Part shown: positions 8,427 to 15,839 of the stretch, piece after piece | Position numbering within the stretch: position 1 is the first letter of the stretch | How the letters are laid out: each line of letters opens with the position of its first letter | Assembly: GCF_018736145.1 (NCBI RefSeq) | Contig: NZ_CP059997.1 | Location: 6,633,501 to 6,697,500 of the forward strand | Direction: 5' to 3' | DNA: 64,000 bases | Source of the DNA: Amycolatopsis sp. CA-230715 | Lineage (GTDB): Bacteria > Actinomycetota > Actinomycetes > Mycobacteriales > Pseudonocardiaceae | Program-made: the position numbers and the translations under genes | Notes under the pieces: generated by a model | Databases searched by the model: none | Told to the model about the DNA's origin: nothing | What the model saw: the letters and a program-made list of their open reading frames with translations, nothing else

Positions 8427-9409
8427 CGTCCGCCTCCCTTCGGCGGCGCGCACGGCGCGCGGTTGTCCGGGACGAGACCGCACACGTAGCTGTCGATCCA
8501 GTGACCCGAGCCGCCGATGTTGGTGACCACGCGGAAGTACGGCCCGGCGACGGTCAGCGCGTGGTCGAGATCTTCGTTGTGCCGCCGCAGGATCCCGGTG
8601 ACGCTGCTGAGCTTCCCCAACGCCCGTTCCAGCTGCCCGGTGTTGTCCGCGACCAGTCCGGACAGCTGCTTGCCGAGGTCCTGCGCACCGACCAGCAGCG
8701 CATGGATCGCGTCGCGCCGGTTGGCCAGCTCGGTCAGCAGGAGGTTGCCGTCGCCGAGGAGCTTGTCGAAGTCACCGCTCGAATTCGCGAGCGTGCCGCT
8801 GATCTTGCGCGCGCTCGCGAGCAGTTCGGCGAGCTGGTCGTCCCGCGACGCGATCGTCTTCGACAGCGCGGAAAGCCCGGTGAGCGCGAGTTTGACGTGT
8901 TCCGGCGAATCCTTGAAGGTGTCGGAGATGCTGCGGAAGCTTTGCGCGAGCTGGGCGGTGTCGATCGAGCCGACCGTGTTCGCCAGCCCGTTGAACGCCT
9001 CGGTGACGTCGTAGGGCGTGACCGTGCGGGTGCGCGGGATCGCCGCCGCCGGGTCCTGCTCGGTGTCGCCGAGCGGGCGCAGCGCGAGGAACTTGCGGCC
9101 GAGCAGGGTCTTGATCTTGATCTCGGCCGAGGTCTTGTCGCCGAGCCACGCGCCGGAGACCCGGAACCTGACCACCACGTGGTCGTCGGCGAGATCGACG
9201 GCGCTCACCTCGCCGACCTTGATCCCGGCGATCCTGACCTCGTCGTCCGGCTGCAGGCCCGCCGCTTCGCCGAATTCCGCGGCGTAGCTCGTGCCCGAGC
9301 CGACGAGCGGCAGGTCCTGCCAGTAGAAGGTGCCGGTCACCACGGCGGCGAGCACCACGCTGCCGACCGCGCCGATCGTGATCGGGTTGCGCTCCTTGAA
9401 CGATTTCAT
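8423..9409 (-). CDS. mceC: Mce family protein MceC
   Basis: A 328-residue Mce protein: basic start MKSFKERNP, a transmembrane helix (about 11-28), the Mce domain (about 35-115, DDEVRIAGIKVGEVSAVDL and LGRKFLALRP), a helical region, and a C-terminal tail with two Cys (YVCGLVP and RAPCAPP). The ATG at 9409 overlaps the mceB stop by 4 bp (ATGA) and is the natural start; the frame is open further upstream only because mceB lies there. Third mce gene. Confidence 0.9.
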   Translation of the reverse strand: MKSFKERNPITIGAVGSVVLAAVVTGTFYWQDLPLVGSGTSYAAEFGEAAGLQPDDEVRIAGIKVGEVSAVDLADDHVVVRFRVSGAWLGDKTSAEIKIKTLLGRKFLALRPLGDTEQDPAAAIPRTRTVTPYDVTEAFNGLANTVGSIDTAQLAQSFRSISDTFKDSPEHVKLALTGLSALSKTIASRDDQLAELLASARKISGTLANSSGDFDKLLGDGNLLLTELANRRDAIHALLVGAQDLGKQLSGLVADNTGQLERALGKLSSVTGILRRHNEDLDHALTVAGPYFRVVTNIGGSGHWIDSYVCGLVPDNRAPCAPPKGGGR

Positions 9410-10407
9410 CGCCTGCACCTCGCCGCGTCGCTGATCACCGACTGCTGCGGTGTCGAGGTGAGCACGGCCTGGCACAGGAAGAAGTTCGTCCACGAGCCGT
9501 ACGAGCTGGCCTTCCCGACCGTTTCGAGCTTCTGCGGGAGCAGGGTCAGGAACTTCTCCACCGCGCCGGAGGACTTGTCGAGCTGGTCCGAAAGCGCGCC
9601 GAGCCCGGTGATCGTGCCCTTCAGCGGCGGCCGCGCGCCGGAGAGCAGCCCCGCGGTGGCGGTGGAAAGGTCGGCGATGCCCTGGACGGAATCGCCGATC
9701 GCGACGCGGTCACCGGCCAGCCCCGACACCAGCTCGCGCAGTGTCGTGATCAAAGTGGACAGTGCGTCACCCTTGTCGTTGATGTTCTTCAGCACCGAGT
9801 TGAGATTCGTGATCACGTTGCCGATGACCTTGTCCCGGCCGGCCAAAGTGGACGTCAGCGAACCGGTGTGCGCGAGCAGGCTTTCCACCGTGCCGCCCTC
9901 GCCCTGCAGCACCTGGACGATCTCACCGGAGAGCTGGTTGACGTCGGTCGGGGACAGCGCTTGGAAGAGCGGCTTGAACCCGTTGAACAGGTCGGTCAGG
10001 TCGAGTGCGGGCGTGGTGCGCTCGATCGGGATCTCCGCACCGGGGGCGAGCGTTCCGTTCGCGCCCTTGCCGCGTTCGAGCGCGACGTAGCGCTGGCCGA
10101 CCAGGTTGCGGTACTTGATCACCGCGGTCACGTCCGCGGGCAGTTTTCGCCCGTGGTCCACCGAAAACGTCACGTGCGCGAGGTGCTGGTCGACGATGTC
10201 CAGCGCCTCGACCTGGCCGACCCGCACCCCGGAGATCCGCACGTCGTCGCCGACCACGAGCGCGGTGGCGTCGGTGAACCGCGCGCCGTAGGAGTCGGTC
10301 TGGCCGATCCCGGTGTTGTTGATGGACAGTGCCAGCACGACCGTGGCCAGCCCGGTGACCAGGACGAACACGATCGCCTTGACCAGCGCGCCGGTGATGT
10401 TCCTCAT
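9406..10407 (-). CDS. mceB: Mce family protein MceB
   Basis: A 333-residue Mce protein with a transmembrane helix at about residues 9-29 (VKAIVFVLVTGLATVVLALS), an Mce domain at about 35-115 (GDDVRISGVRVGQVEALDI, LVGQRYVALERG) and the usual long helical region. Two Cys near the end (LCQAVL and ARCRR) may form a disulfide outside the membrane. The ATG at 10407 overlaps the mceA stop (ATGA). Second mce gene of the operon. Confidence 0.9.
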   Translation of the reverse strand: MRNITGALVKAIVFVLVTGLATVVLALSINNTGIGQTDSYGARFTDATALVVGDDVRISGVRVGQVEALDIVDQHLAHVTFSVDHGRKLPADVTAVIKYRNLVGQRYVALERGKGANGTLAPGAEIPIERTTPALDLTDLFNGFKPLFQALSPTDVNQLSGEIVQVLQGEGGTVESLLAHTGSLTSTLAGRDKVIGNVITNLNSVLKNINDKGDALSTLITTLRELVSGLAGDRVAIGDSVQGIADLSTATAGLLSGARPPLKGTITGLGALSDQLDKSSGAVEKFLTLLPQKLETVGKASSYGSWTNFFLCQAVLTSTPQQSVISDAARCRR

Positions 10408-11672
10408 TTCAGGGTCACCTCCGTCCCGCGGTAGAGCGGTCCGATGAGGACACTGCCCCAGGCCGGGACGTCCGAAGTGGGCACTCCGATCGACGGCGCC
10501 ACGAGTGAGGCGAGGAGTTCGCGCTCCTGCGGCGAATTCGCGAGCCCAAGCCCGTCGGCGGTCGTGGCGCCGAGCGGGTGCGCGGAACCGCCCGCGACGG
10601 TGGCGCGCTCGGTCGGGGTGACCCCGCCCGGGTAGCACTTCGGGCCGCCGCCCGCGGTGTACGCCGGATCGTCCTTGCCCGGCACGTACTTCCCGCGCGA
10701 CTGGGTCACGATCGCGTCGACGTGCATGCCGGGTTCGTCGGTGCCCTTGCCGAGCACCTTGTCCATTTCGGGCACGAGCGCGGCCATCGCGGTGAAGGTG
10801 CAGGGAAAACTAGGGGAGTAGCGCGCGGTCAGTTCGAGCGGCGCCCTGCCCGACGCGGACAACCGGATGATGGTGTCCTTGTTCTGCTTGAGGAACGTGG
10901 TGATGTCCTGTGCGGACGTGGTGACCTTGCCGTACAGCGAATCGAGCTGGGTGCGCTGGTCCTTGACCGTGTTCAGCGTGACCGCGCTCGAGGTGAGCGC
11001 GTCGAGGAGATCCGGCGCGATGTCGCCGTACAGGTCGCTCACCTTGGCGAGATCGCGGATGTTCGCGTTCAGCTCGGGCAGGTTCGGGGTGAACCGCTCC
11101 AGGTAGTCGGCGGCGGTGGTGAGGGTGTCGCCGATCTGGGTGCCGCGGTTCTGCAGCGCGGTGGACACCGCGGTCAGCGTGGTCGCGAGCTTCTGCGGCT
11201 GCACCGCCTTCAGCACCGGCAGCAGATCGTCGAACACGCGCTCCAGTTCGATCGCGTTCGCCGAGCGGTCCTGCCCGATCACGTCACCGGCCGCCAGCGG
11301 CGCCTGCCGCCCGGTGTCCGGAATAGACAGTTGGACGTAGCGCTCGCCGAACAGTGTCTTCGGCACCAGCAGCGCCGAGACGTTCTTGGGCAGGCGCGCG
11401 AGCTTGCCGGGTTCGAGCGCGAGGTCGATCTCCGCGCCGTCGCCGGTGCCCCTGATCGCGCGCACCTCGCCGACCACCACGCCGCGCGCCTTGACCTCGG
11501 AGGTCACGTGCAGCTGGTTGCCGATCCGGTCCGTGCGCAGGGTGACCGGCACCGAGGACTCGAAGTCCTTGTCGTAGATCTTTATCGACAAGGTGATCAG
11601 CAACCCGATCACGACCAGGAAGACGACCCCGGCACTACGCCGGACCCCCTTGCGCTCCGCCAGCCCCGTCAT
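10404..11672 (-). CDS. mceA: Mce family protein MceA
   Basis: A 422-residue Mce protein, the longest of the six. One transmembrane helix (about residues 13-30, SAGVVFLVVIGLLITLSI), Mce domain (about 37-120, VKARGVVVGEVRAIRG and FGERYVQLSIP), helical tunnel region to about 290, then a longer C-terminal domain with two Cys (SFPCTFTAM and PKCYPGG), as in MceA proteins of mycobacteria. The ATG at 11672 overlaps the yrbEB stop by 4 bp. The substrate of this particular system (fatty acid, sterol or other lipid) cannot be read from the sequence. Confidence 0.9.
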   Translation of the reverse strand: MTGLAERKGVRRSAGVVFLVVIGLLITLSIKIYDKDFESSVPVTLRTDRIGNQLHVTSEVKARGVVVGEVRAIRGTGDGAEIDLALEPGKLARLPKNVSALLVPKTLFGERYVQLSIPDTGRQAPLAAGDVIGQDRSANAIELERVFDDLLPVLKAVQPQKLATTLTAVSTALQNRGTQIGDTLTTAADYLERFTPNLPELNANIRDLAKVSDLYGDIAPDLLDALTSSAVTLNTVKDQRTQLDSLYGKVTTSAQDITTFLKQNKDTIIRLSASGRAPLELTARYSPSFPCTFTAMAALVPEMDKVLGKGTDEPGMHVDAIVTQSRGKYVPGKDDPAYTAGGGPKCYPGGVTPTERATVAGGSAHPLGATTADGLGLANSPQERELLASLVAPSIGVPTSDVPAWGSVLIGPLYRGTEVTLK

Positions 11673-12511
11673 CCGGCCACCTTCACCGTCGTGGTGGCGC
11701 CCCAGATCGCGAGGCTGAGGAAGAAGTCGAGCAGGCTGATCGACACGATCGCGGTGCGCACGCCGCGGCCAACGGCCACACCGACCCCGGCGGGCCCGCC
11801 GCTCGCGCGGAACCCGTAGAAGCAGTGCGCCAGCACCACGACCACGCTGAACACCAGCACCTTCCCGAACGACCACAGCACGTCGATCGGGGGCAGGAAC
11901 AACTGGAAGTAGTGGTCGTAGGTGCCTGCCGACTGGCCGAACGCCCACACGGTGATCTGGCGCGAAGCGACGTAGGAGGTGAGCAGGCCGATCGCGTACA
12001 ACGGGATCACCGCGACGAACCCGGCGATGATCCGGGTGGTCACCAGGTACGGCACGCTCGGCACGCCCATCACTTCCAGCGCGTCGATCTCCTCGGAGAT
12101 CCGCATCGCGCCGAGCTGCGCGGTGAACCCGCAGCCGACCGTCGCCGAAAGCGCGAGCCCGGCGACGAGCGGCGCGATCTCCCTGGTGTTGAAGTAGGCC
12201 GAGACGAACCCCGCGAACGCCGACGTGCCGACCTGGTTCAGCGCGGAATAACCCTGCAGGCCCACCACGGATCCGGTGAACACGCTCATCCCGACCATCA
12301 CGCCGATCGTGCCGCCGATGACCGCGAGCGCACCGCTGCCGAAGCTGACCTCGGCGAGCAGCCGGACGATCTCCTTGCCGTAGCGGGAAAGCGCACGGGG
12401 TATCCAGCCCAACGCCCTGAGCGCGAAGAAGATCTGGTCGCCGAGCGTGTCGAGGAAGCCGAACCGGCGGTCCACCGCCTGGCGCACGCGCTGCTGGGTG
12501 TTCGTCACCAT
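11669..12511 (-). CDS. yrbEB: MlaE-family permease YrbEB
   Basis: A 280-residue integral membrane protein of the MlaE/YrbE family: an N-terminal amphipathic helix and about five transmembrane helices, with the cytoplasmic coupling-helix motif ISEEIDALEVMGV (about residues 138-150) that contacts the ATPase. It is the second of two permeases of the Mce importer and lies 6 bp after yrbEA. No MceG/Mkl ATPase is encoded nearby, as is usual in actinobacteria, where one unlinked ATPase serves several mce operons. Confidence 0.9.
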   Translation of the reverse strand: MVTNTQQRVRQAVDRRFGFLDTLGDQIFFALRALGWIPRALSRYGKEIVRLLAEVSFGSGALAVIGGTIGVMVGMSVFTGSVVGLQGYSALNQVGTSAFAGFVSAYFNTREIAPLVAGLALSATVGCGFTAQLGAMRISEEIDALEVMGVPSVPYLVTTRIIAGFVAVIPLYAIGLLTSYVASRQITVWAFGQSAGTYDHYFQLFLPPIDVLWSFGKVLVFSVVVVLAHCFYGFRASGGPAGVGVAVGRGVRTAIVSISLLDFFLSLAIWGATTTVKVAG

Positions 12512-12517
12512 CGCGCG

Positions 12518-13315
12518 TCACATCCCCTTCGGCGGCACCAGCTGCACGTACAGCGCGCTGATCACGAGGTTGAGCAGGAACAGCAGCAGGAACGTGATGA
12601 CGACGGACTGGTTCACCGCGTCGCCGACGCCCTTCGGCCCGCCGCGCGGGTTCAGCCCGCGGTAGGAGGCGACGACCGCGGCTACGAACCCGAACACGAC
12701 CGCCTTCAGTTCGCTGACCCACAGATCGGGAAGCTGGGCGAGCGCGGAGAAGCTCGCGAGGTAGGCACCGGGGGTGCCGCCCTGCATGATCACGTTGAAG
12801 AAGTAGCCGCCCAGCACGCCGACGACGCTGACCATGCCGTTGAGGAAGGCCGCCACGCCCATCGCGGCGAGCACCCTCGGCACGATGAGCCGCTGGATGG
12901 GGGAGACGCCGAGCACCTCCATCGCGTCGATCTCCTCGCGGATGGTGCGGGAACCGAGGTCGGCGCACATCGCCGAACCGCCCGCGCCCGCGATGAGCAG
13001 CGCGGTGACGATCGGGCTCGCCTGCTGGATGATCGCGAGCACGCTCGCCGCGCCGGTGAACGACTGCGCGCCGATCTGGGTGGTCAGCGAGCCGAGGTGC
13101 AGCGCGATCACCGCGCCGAACGGGATGGCGACCAGCGCGGTCGGCAGGATCGAGACGCTGGCGATGAACCAGAACTGCCCGACCAGCTCGCGGAACTGGA
13201 ACGGCCGCTTGACCAGGCAGCGCAGCACGTCGAGGCCGAGCGCGTAGAGGCGCCCGGTCTGCCGGAGCGCGGCCGCGCCGGGCAGCGCCCTCGTCCTTCC
13301 CGACGGAACCGCCAC
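12518..13315 (-). CDS. yrbEA: MlaE-family permease YrbEA
   Basis: A 265-residue MlaE-family permease and first gene of the mce operon. It has about five transmembrane helices and the conserved loop IREEIDAMEVLGVSP (about residues 124-138). The GTG at 13315 has GGAGG 4-5 bases upstream and is preferred over an ATG 30 bases earlier with no ribosome site, although a leaderless start there cannot be excluded. It pairs with YrbEB to form the membrane core through which Mce-delivered lipid passes. Confidence 0.88.
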   Translation of the reverse strand: MAVPSGRTRALPGAAALRQTGRLYALGLDVLRCLVKRPFQFRELVGQFWFIASVSILPTALVAIPFGAVIALHLGSLTTQIGAQSFTGAASVLAIIQQASPIVTALLIAGAGGSAMCADLGSRTIREEIDAMEVLGVSPIQRLIVPRVLAAMGVAAFLNGMVSVVGVLGGYFFNVIMQGGTPGAYLASFSALAQLPDLWVSELKAVVFGFVAAVVASYRGLNPRGGPKGVGDAVNQSVVITFLLLFLLNLVISALYVQLVPPKGM

Positions 13316-13408
13316 GTCACCTCCCGGATCGCCCGTGTGCAGCATCGATTACCGGGTTCGACGCATTCTTTGGGCCATTCGGAGGAATGGCTGACGTAGG
13401 CCCCGGTA

Positions 13409-13445
13409 GTTAGCGTGCGACGCTATTACTGGTCGGTACGCTAAC
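13409..13445. promoter_or_regulatory. Dyad upstream of mce operon
   Basis: About 95-130 bp upstream of yrbEA lies the inverted repeat GTTAGCG (13409-13415) / CGCTAAC (13439-13445). A second, imperfect dyad inside it (TACTGGTCGGTA) resembles a TetR-type half-site pair. It is the only dyad of note in the gap between the flavin oxidoreductase gene and the mce operon, so it is a candidate operator. No regulator gene is adjacent. Confidence 0.4.
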
Positions 13446-13539
13446 TTCGGGCCTGGTCAGACGGCAAGCGGCCGTGCTTTTCTTGCGTAGTTGTGACAAT
13501 TTTGCCGGTGGTCGCTGTCGGAACCGACAAACAATTCCG

Positions 13540-13557
13540 GCGGTTTCGGGAAACCGC
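13540..13557 (-). terminator. Hairpin after flavin oxidoreductase gene
   Basis: GCGGTTT-CGGG-AAACCGC ends one base from the stop codon at 13558. A second smaller hairpin (TGTCGG-aa-CCGACA, 13516-13529) follows. Together they separate this gene from the mce promoter. Confidence 0.5.
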
Positions 13558-14556
13558 TCAGCCGGCCAGTTCGGCCACCAGTTCGTAGGAGCGGACGCGG
13601 TCGGCGTGCCCGTGCACCATCGTGGTCACCATGACCTCGTCGGCGCCGGTGTCCGAGACCAGCCGGTCCAGTCCCTTGTGGACGGTCTCGGGCGAGCCGA
13701 CGATGTTGCTCGACATGCGCTCGGCGATGAAGGCCTCGTCGATCTCGGTGTACGGGTAGTCGGCCGCCTCCTGCGGGGTCGGCAGCGGGATCGGCCTGCC
13801 GCGGCGCAGGCTCAGGAACGACAGCGCGCTCGGCGCGGCGAGCCAGCGCGCCTTCTCGTCCGTCTCGGCGCACACCACCGAGGCCCCGAGCATCACGTAC
13901 GGCTCGTCGAGGACGGCCGACGGCCGGAAGGAGTCCCGGTACAACTGCAGCGCGGGCTCGGTGTTCTCGGCGCTGAAGTGGTGGGCGAAGGCGAACGGCA
14001 GTCCGAGCATCCCGGCGAGCTGGGCGCTGAACCCGCTCGACCCGAGCAACCAGAACGGCGGCTTGTTGCCCTCGGCGGGCACGGCGCGCACCGCGCGCCC
14101 CTCCTCCGGCTCGAAGTAGGCCATCAGCTCGGTGAGCTGCTGGGGGAAGGCATCCGCCGACAGTGCGGCCCCGGAGCCGCGGAGCGCGATCGCGGTGCGC
14201 TGGTCCGTGCCGGGCGCGCGCCCGATGCCGAGGTCGATCCGGCCGGGATGGAACGCCTCGAGCATGCCGAACTGCTCCGCCACGATGATCGGCGCGTGGT
14301 TCGGCAGCATGATCCCGCCGGAGCCGACCCTGATCTTCTCGGTCGCGGTCGCCACGTGCCCGATCAGCACCGCCGTCGCCGAGCTGGCGATCCCTGGCAT
14401 GTTGTGGTGCTCGGCCACCCAGTAGCGGTGGTACCCGAGCCGCTCGGCGTTGCGGGCGAGGTCGATGGTGTTGCGCAGCGCGGCGCCGGCGTCGGAACCG
14501 CTCTCGACGGGCGAGAGGTCGAGCACGGACAGGCGCACGTCAGGCAGAGAAGTCAC
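13558..14556 (-). CDS. Luciferase-like flavin-dependent oxidoreductase
   Basis: A protein of about 332 residues of the bacterial luciferase-like monooxygenase superfamily (MsnO8/alkanal-monooxygenase-like clade). Diagnostic stretches are LGYHRYWVAEHHNMPGIAS near residue 40, the IRVGSGGIMLPNHAP strand, FHPGRIDLGIGRAPGTD and GSSGFSAQLAG. Such enzymes use reduced FMN or F420 in a TIM barrel; cofactor and substrate are not evident. The GTG at 14556 is one of several possible starts (a TTG lies 12 bases upstream) and neither has a convincing ribosome site. The gene is isolated by terminators on both sides. Confidence 0.8.
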   Translation of the reverse strand: MTSLPDVRLSVLDLSPVESGSDAGAALRNTIDLARNAERLGYHRYWVAEHHNMPGIASSATAVLIGHVATATEKIRVGSGGIMLPNHAPIIVAEQFGMLEAFHPGRIDLGIGRAPGTDQRTAIALRGSGAALSADAFPQQLTELMAYFEPEEGRAVRAVPAEGNKPPFWLLGSSGFSAQLAGMLGLPFAFAHHFSAENTEPALQLYRDSFRPSAVLDEPYVMLGASVVCAETDEKARWLAAPSALSFLSLRRGRPIPLPTPQEAADYPYTEIDEAFIAERMSSNIVGSPETVHKGLDRLVSDTGADEVMVTTMVHGHADRVRSYELVAELAG

Positions 14557-14573
14557 GTCAACGTGCAACGCGT

Positions 14574-14601
14574 GGCACGCCGAGAACCTTCCCGGCGTGC
14601 C
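14574..14601 (-). terminator. Hairpin after binding-protein gene
   Basis: GGCACGCCG (14574-14582) and CGGCGTGCC (14593-14601) form a perfect 9-bp stem with a 10-base loop, 19 bp after the stop at 14621. Confidence 0.6.
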
Positions 14602-14620
14602 GCGCGGGTCACACCGCGGG

Positions 14621-15559
14621 TCAGGAACCCGGCACGGATCCGATCGCGGGCGGCGCGGGCGCGTCCCCGAGCACGACCGTGCCGAGCGACTTCTTCCACG
14701 CCGCCTGCCACAGCCCGTTGTCCTCGATCTTCTTCAGCCAGGTGTTGATGAACTTCTTGAACGAGGTGTCGCCGTGCTTGATGCCGATTCCGTACGGCTC
14801 GTTCGTGAACGAGCTGTCGACCACCTGGATCTTCTTGTTGAGCTGCGCCGCGCCCGCGAGCACGGTCAGGTCGTGCACGTAGGCGTCGGCGGTGCCCTGT
14901 TCGAGCGCCGAGACGCACTCCGCGCCGGTGTTGTAGGTGGTGAGCTTCGCGTTGGGCGCCTGCGCCTGCACGGCGGCGGCGCTCGTGGTGTTGCTGACCG
15001 CGCACACCTTCTTGCCGGCGAGATCGGATGGCTTGCTGATGTTCTTCGTGGTTTTGAGCGTGGCGATGGCCTGCCCCGACGTCAGATAGGGCCCCGCGAA
15101 ACTGACCTGCTCCGCTCGCTTTTCGGTGATCGTGTAAATGCGGATCACGACATCCACGGTGTTGATCTTCAATAGCGTTTCCCTGATCTCGGGGGTCAGG
15201 GAAGTGATCTTGGTATTGGGAGTACCCATGATGTATTTGGCAAGCATCTTGCCCAATGTCGCGTCGAAACCCTCGGTTTGTCCCGTGGTCGGGTTCTGCT
15301 GCGAGAGCAGGGGCATGTTGAGATCGCCGCCGACGATGAGCTGCCCGCGCTTCTTGATCGCCGCCGCCGTCGAACTCTGCGCGACTTCTTCGTCGCTGGC
15401 CACGGGTGCCTGGTCGATGAGGTCCGGTTGCAGCGCCATCTGGTGCGCCGCGGGGCCGGCGGTCTGCGGGTTCCCGCAGGCCGCGAGGGAGGTGGCCGCC
15501 GCCACCGCCGCCGTGGCCGCCGCCAGCAGGCGTCGCGTGCGCGACCTCATCTGCACCAC
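14621..15559 (-). CDS. Amino-acid-type ABC transporter binding lipoprotein
   Basis: A protein of about 312 residues with a signal peptide ending in a lipobox (SLAAC, Cys near residue 28) and a periplasmic-binding-protein family 3 domain (about residues 65-295: RGQLIVGGDLN, GFDATLGKMLAKYI, FAGPYLTSGQAIATL, TYNTGAECVSALEQGTADAY). This fold in actinobacteria usually binds glutamate, glutamine or other polar amino acids. The start is uncertain between GTG 15559 (AAAGGA 5 bases upstream) and ATG 15550. No permease or ATPase gene is adjacent, so it is an orphan component. The part around 15110-15260 (VVIRIYTITEKR through IMGTPNTK) uses visibly more A/T-ending codons than its surroundings. Confidence 0.82.
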   Translation of the reverse strand: MVQMRSRTRRLLAAATAAVAAATSLAACGNPQTAGPAAHQMALQPDLIDQAPVASDEEVAQSSTAAAIKKRGQLIVGGDLNMPLLSQQNPTTGQTEGFDATLGKMLAKYIMGTPNTKITSLTPEIRETLLKINTVDVVIRIYTITEKRAEQVSFAGPYLTSGQAIATLKTTKNISKPSDLAGKKVCAVSNTTSAAAVQAQAPNAKLTTYNTGAECVSALEQGTADAYVHDLTVLAGAAQLNKKIQVVDSSFTNEPYGIGIKHGDTSFKKFINTWLKKIEDNGLWQAAWKKSLGTVVLGDAPAPPAIGSVPGS

Positions 15560-15839
15560 TCCATTCCTTTCGGCATGCCCCTATCGCATGTGGTGAATGA
15601 ACCGAACCCCTCAATTCGTTTGTCGTGCATTGAAACCCGTAGGGGAGAATTAGTAAACACCGGAGCGGAAATCAGGTTACCCGGCCGCGGTGAGGAATAA
15701 ACTAACTGTGCGCCTACATAGGAATAGACTAACTCAAAGATACGATCAATTACGGCCCGATAAAGGAAATGTGGCCGGGAAATCGGTTACTCGCTGCACG
15801 GGGTCCCGATGCGGTCACCCCGTGCGGTCGGGCTCGCGG
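15560..15839. promoter_or_regulatory. AT-rich gap upstream of binding-protein gene
   Basis: 280 bp without a gene. The half next to the binding-protein gene (about 15600-15780) is unusually rich in A and T for this genome and is the likely promoter. I see no dyad or second gene in it. Confidence 0.3.

Noticed and set aside
11825..13399. A 524-codon plus-strand frame across yrbEB/yrbEA
   Set aside because: Composition is dominated by Arg, His and Asp with no domain; it mirrors two clear permease genes.
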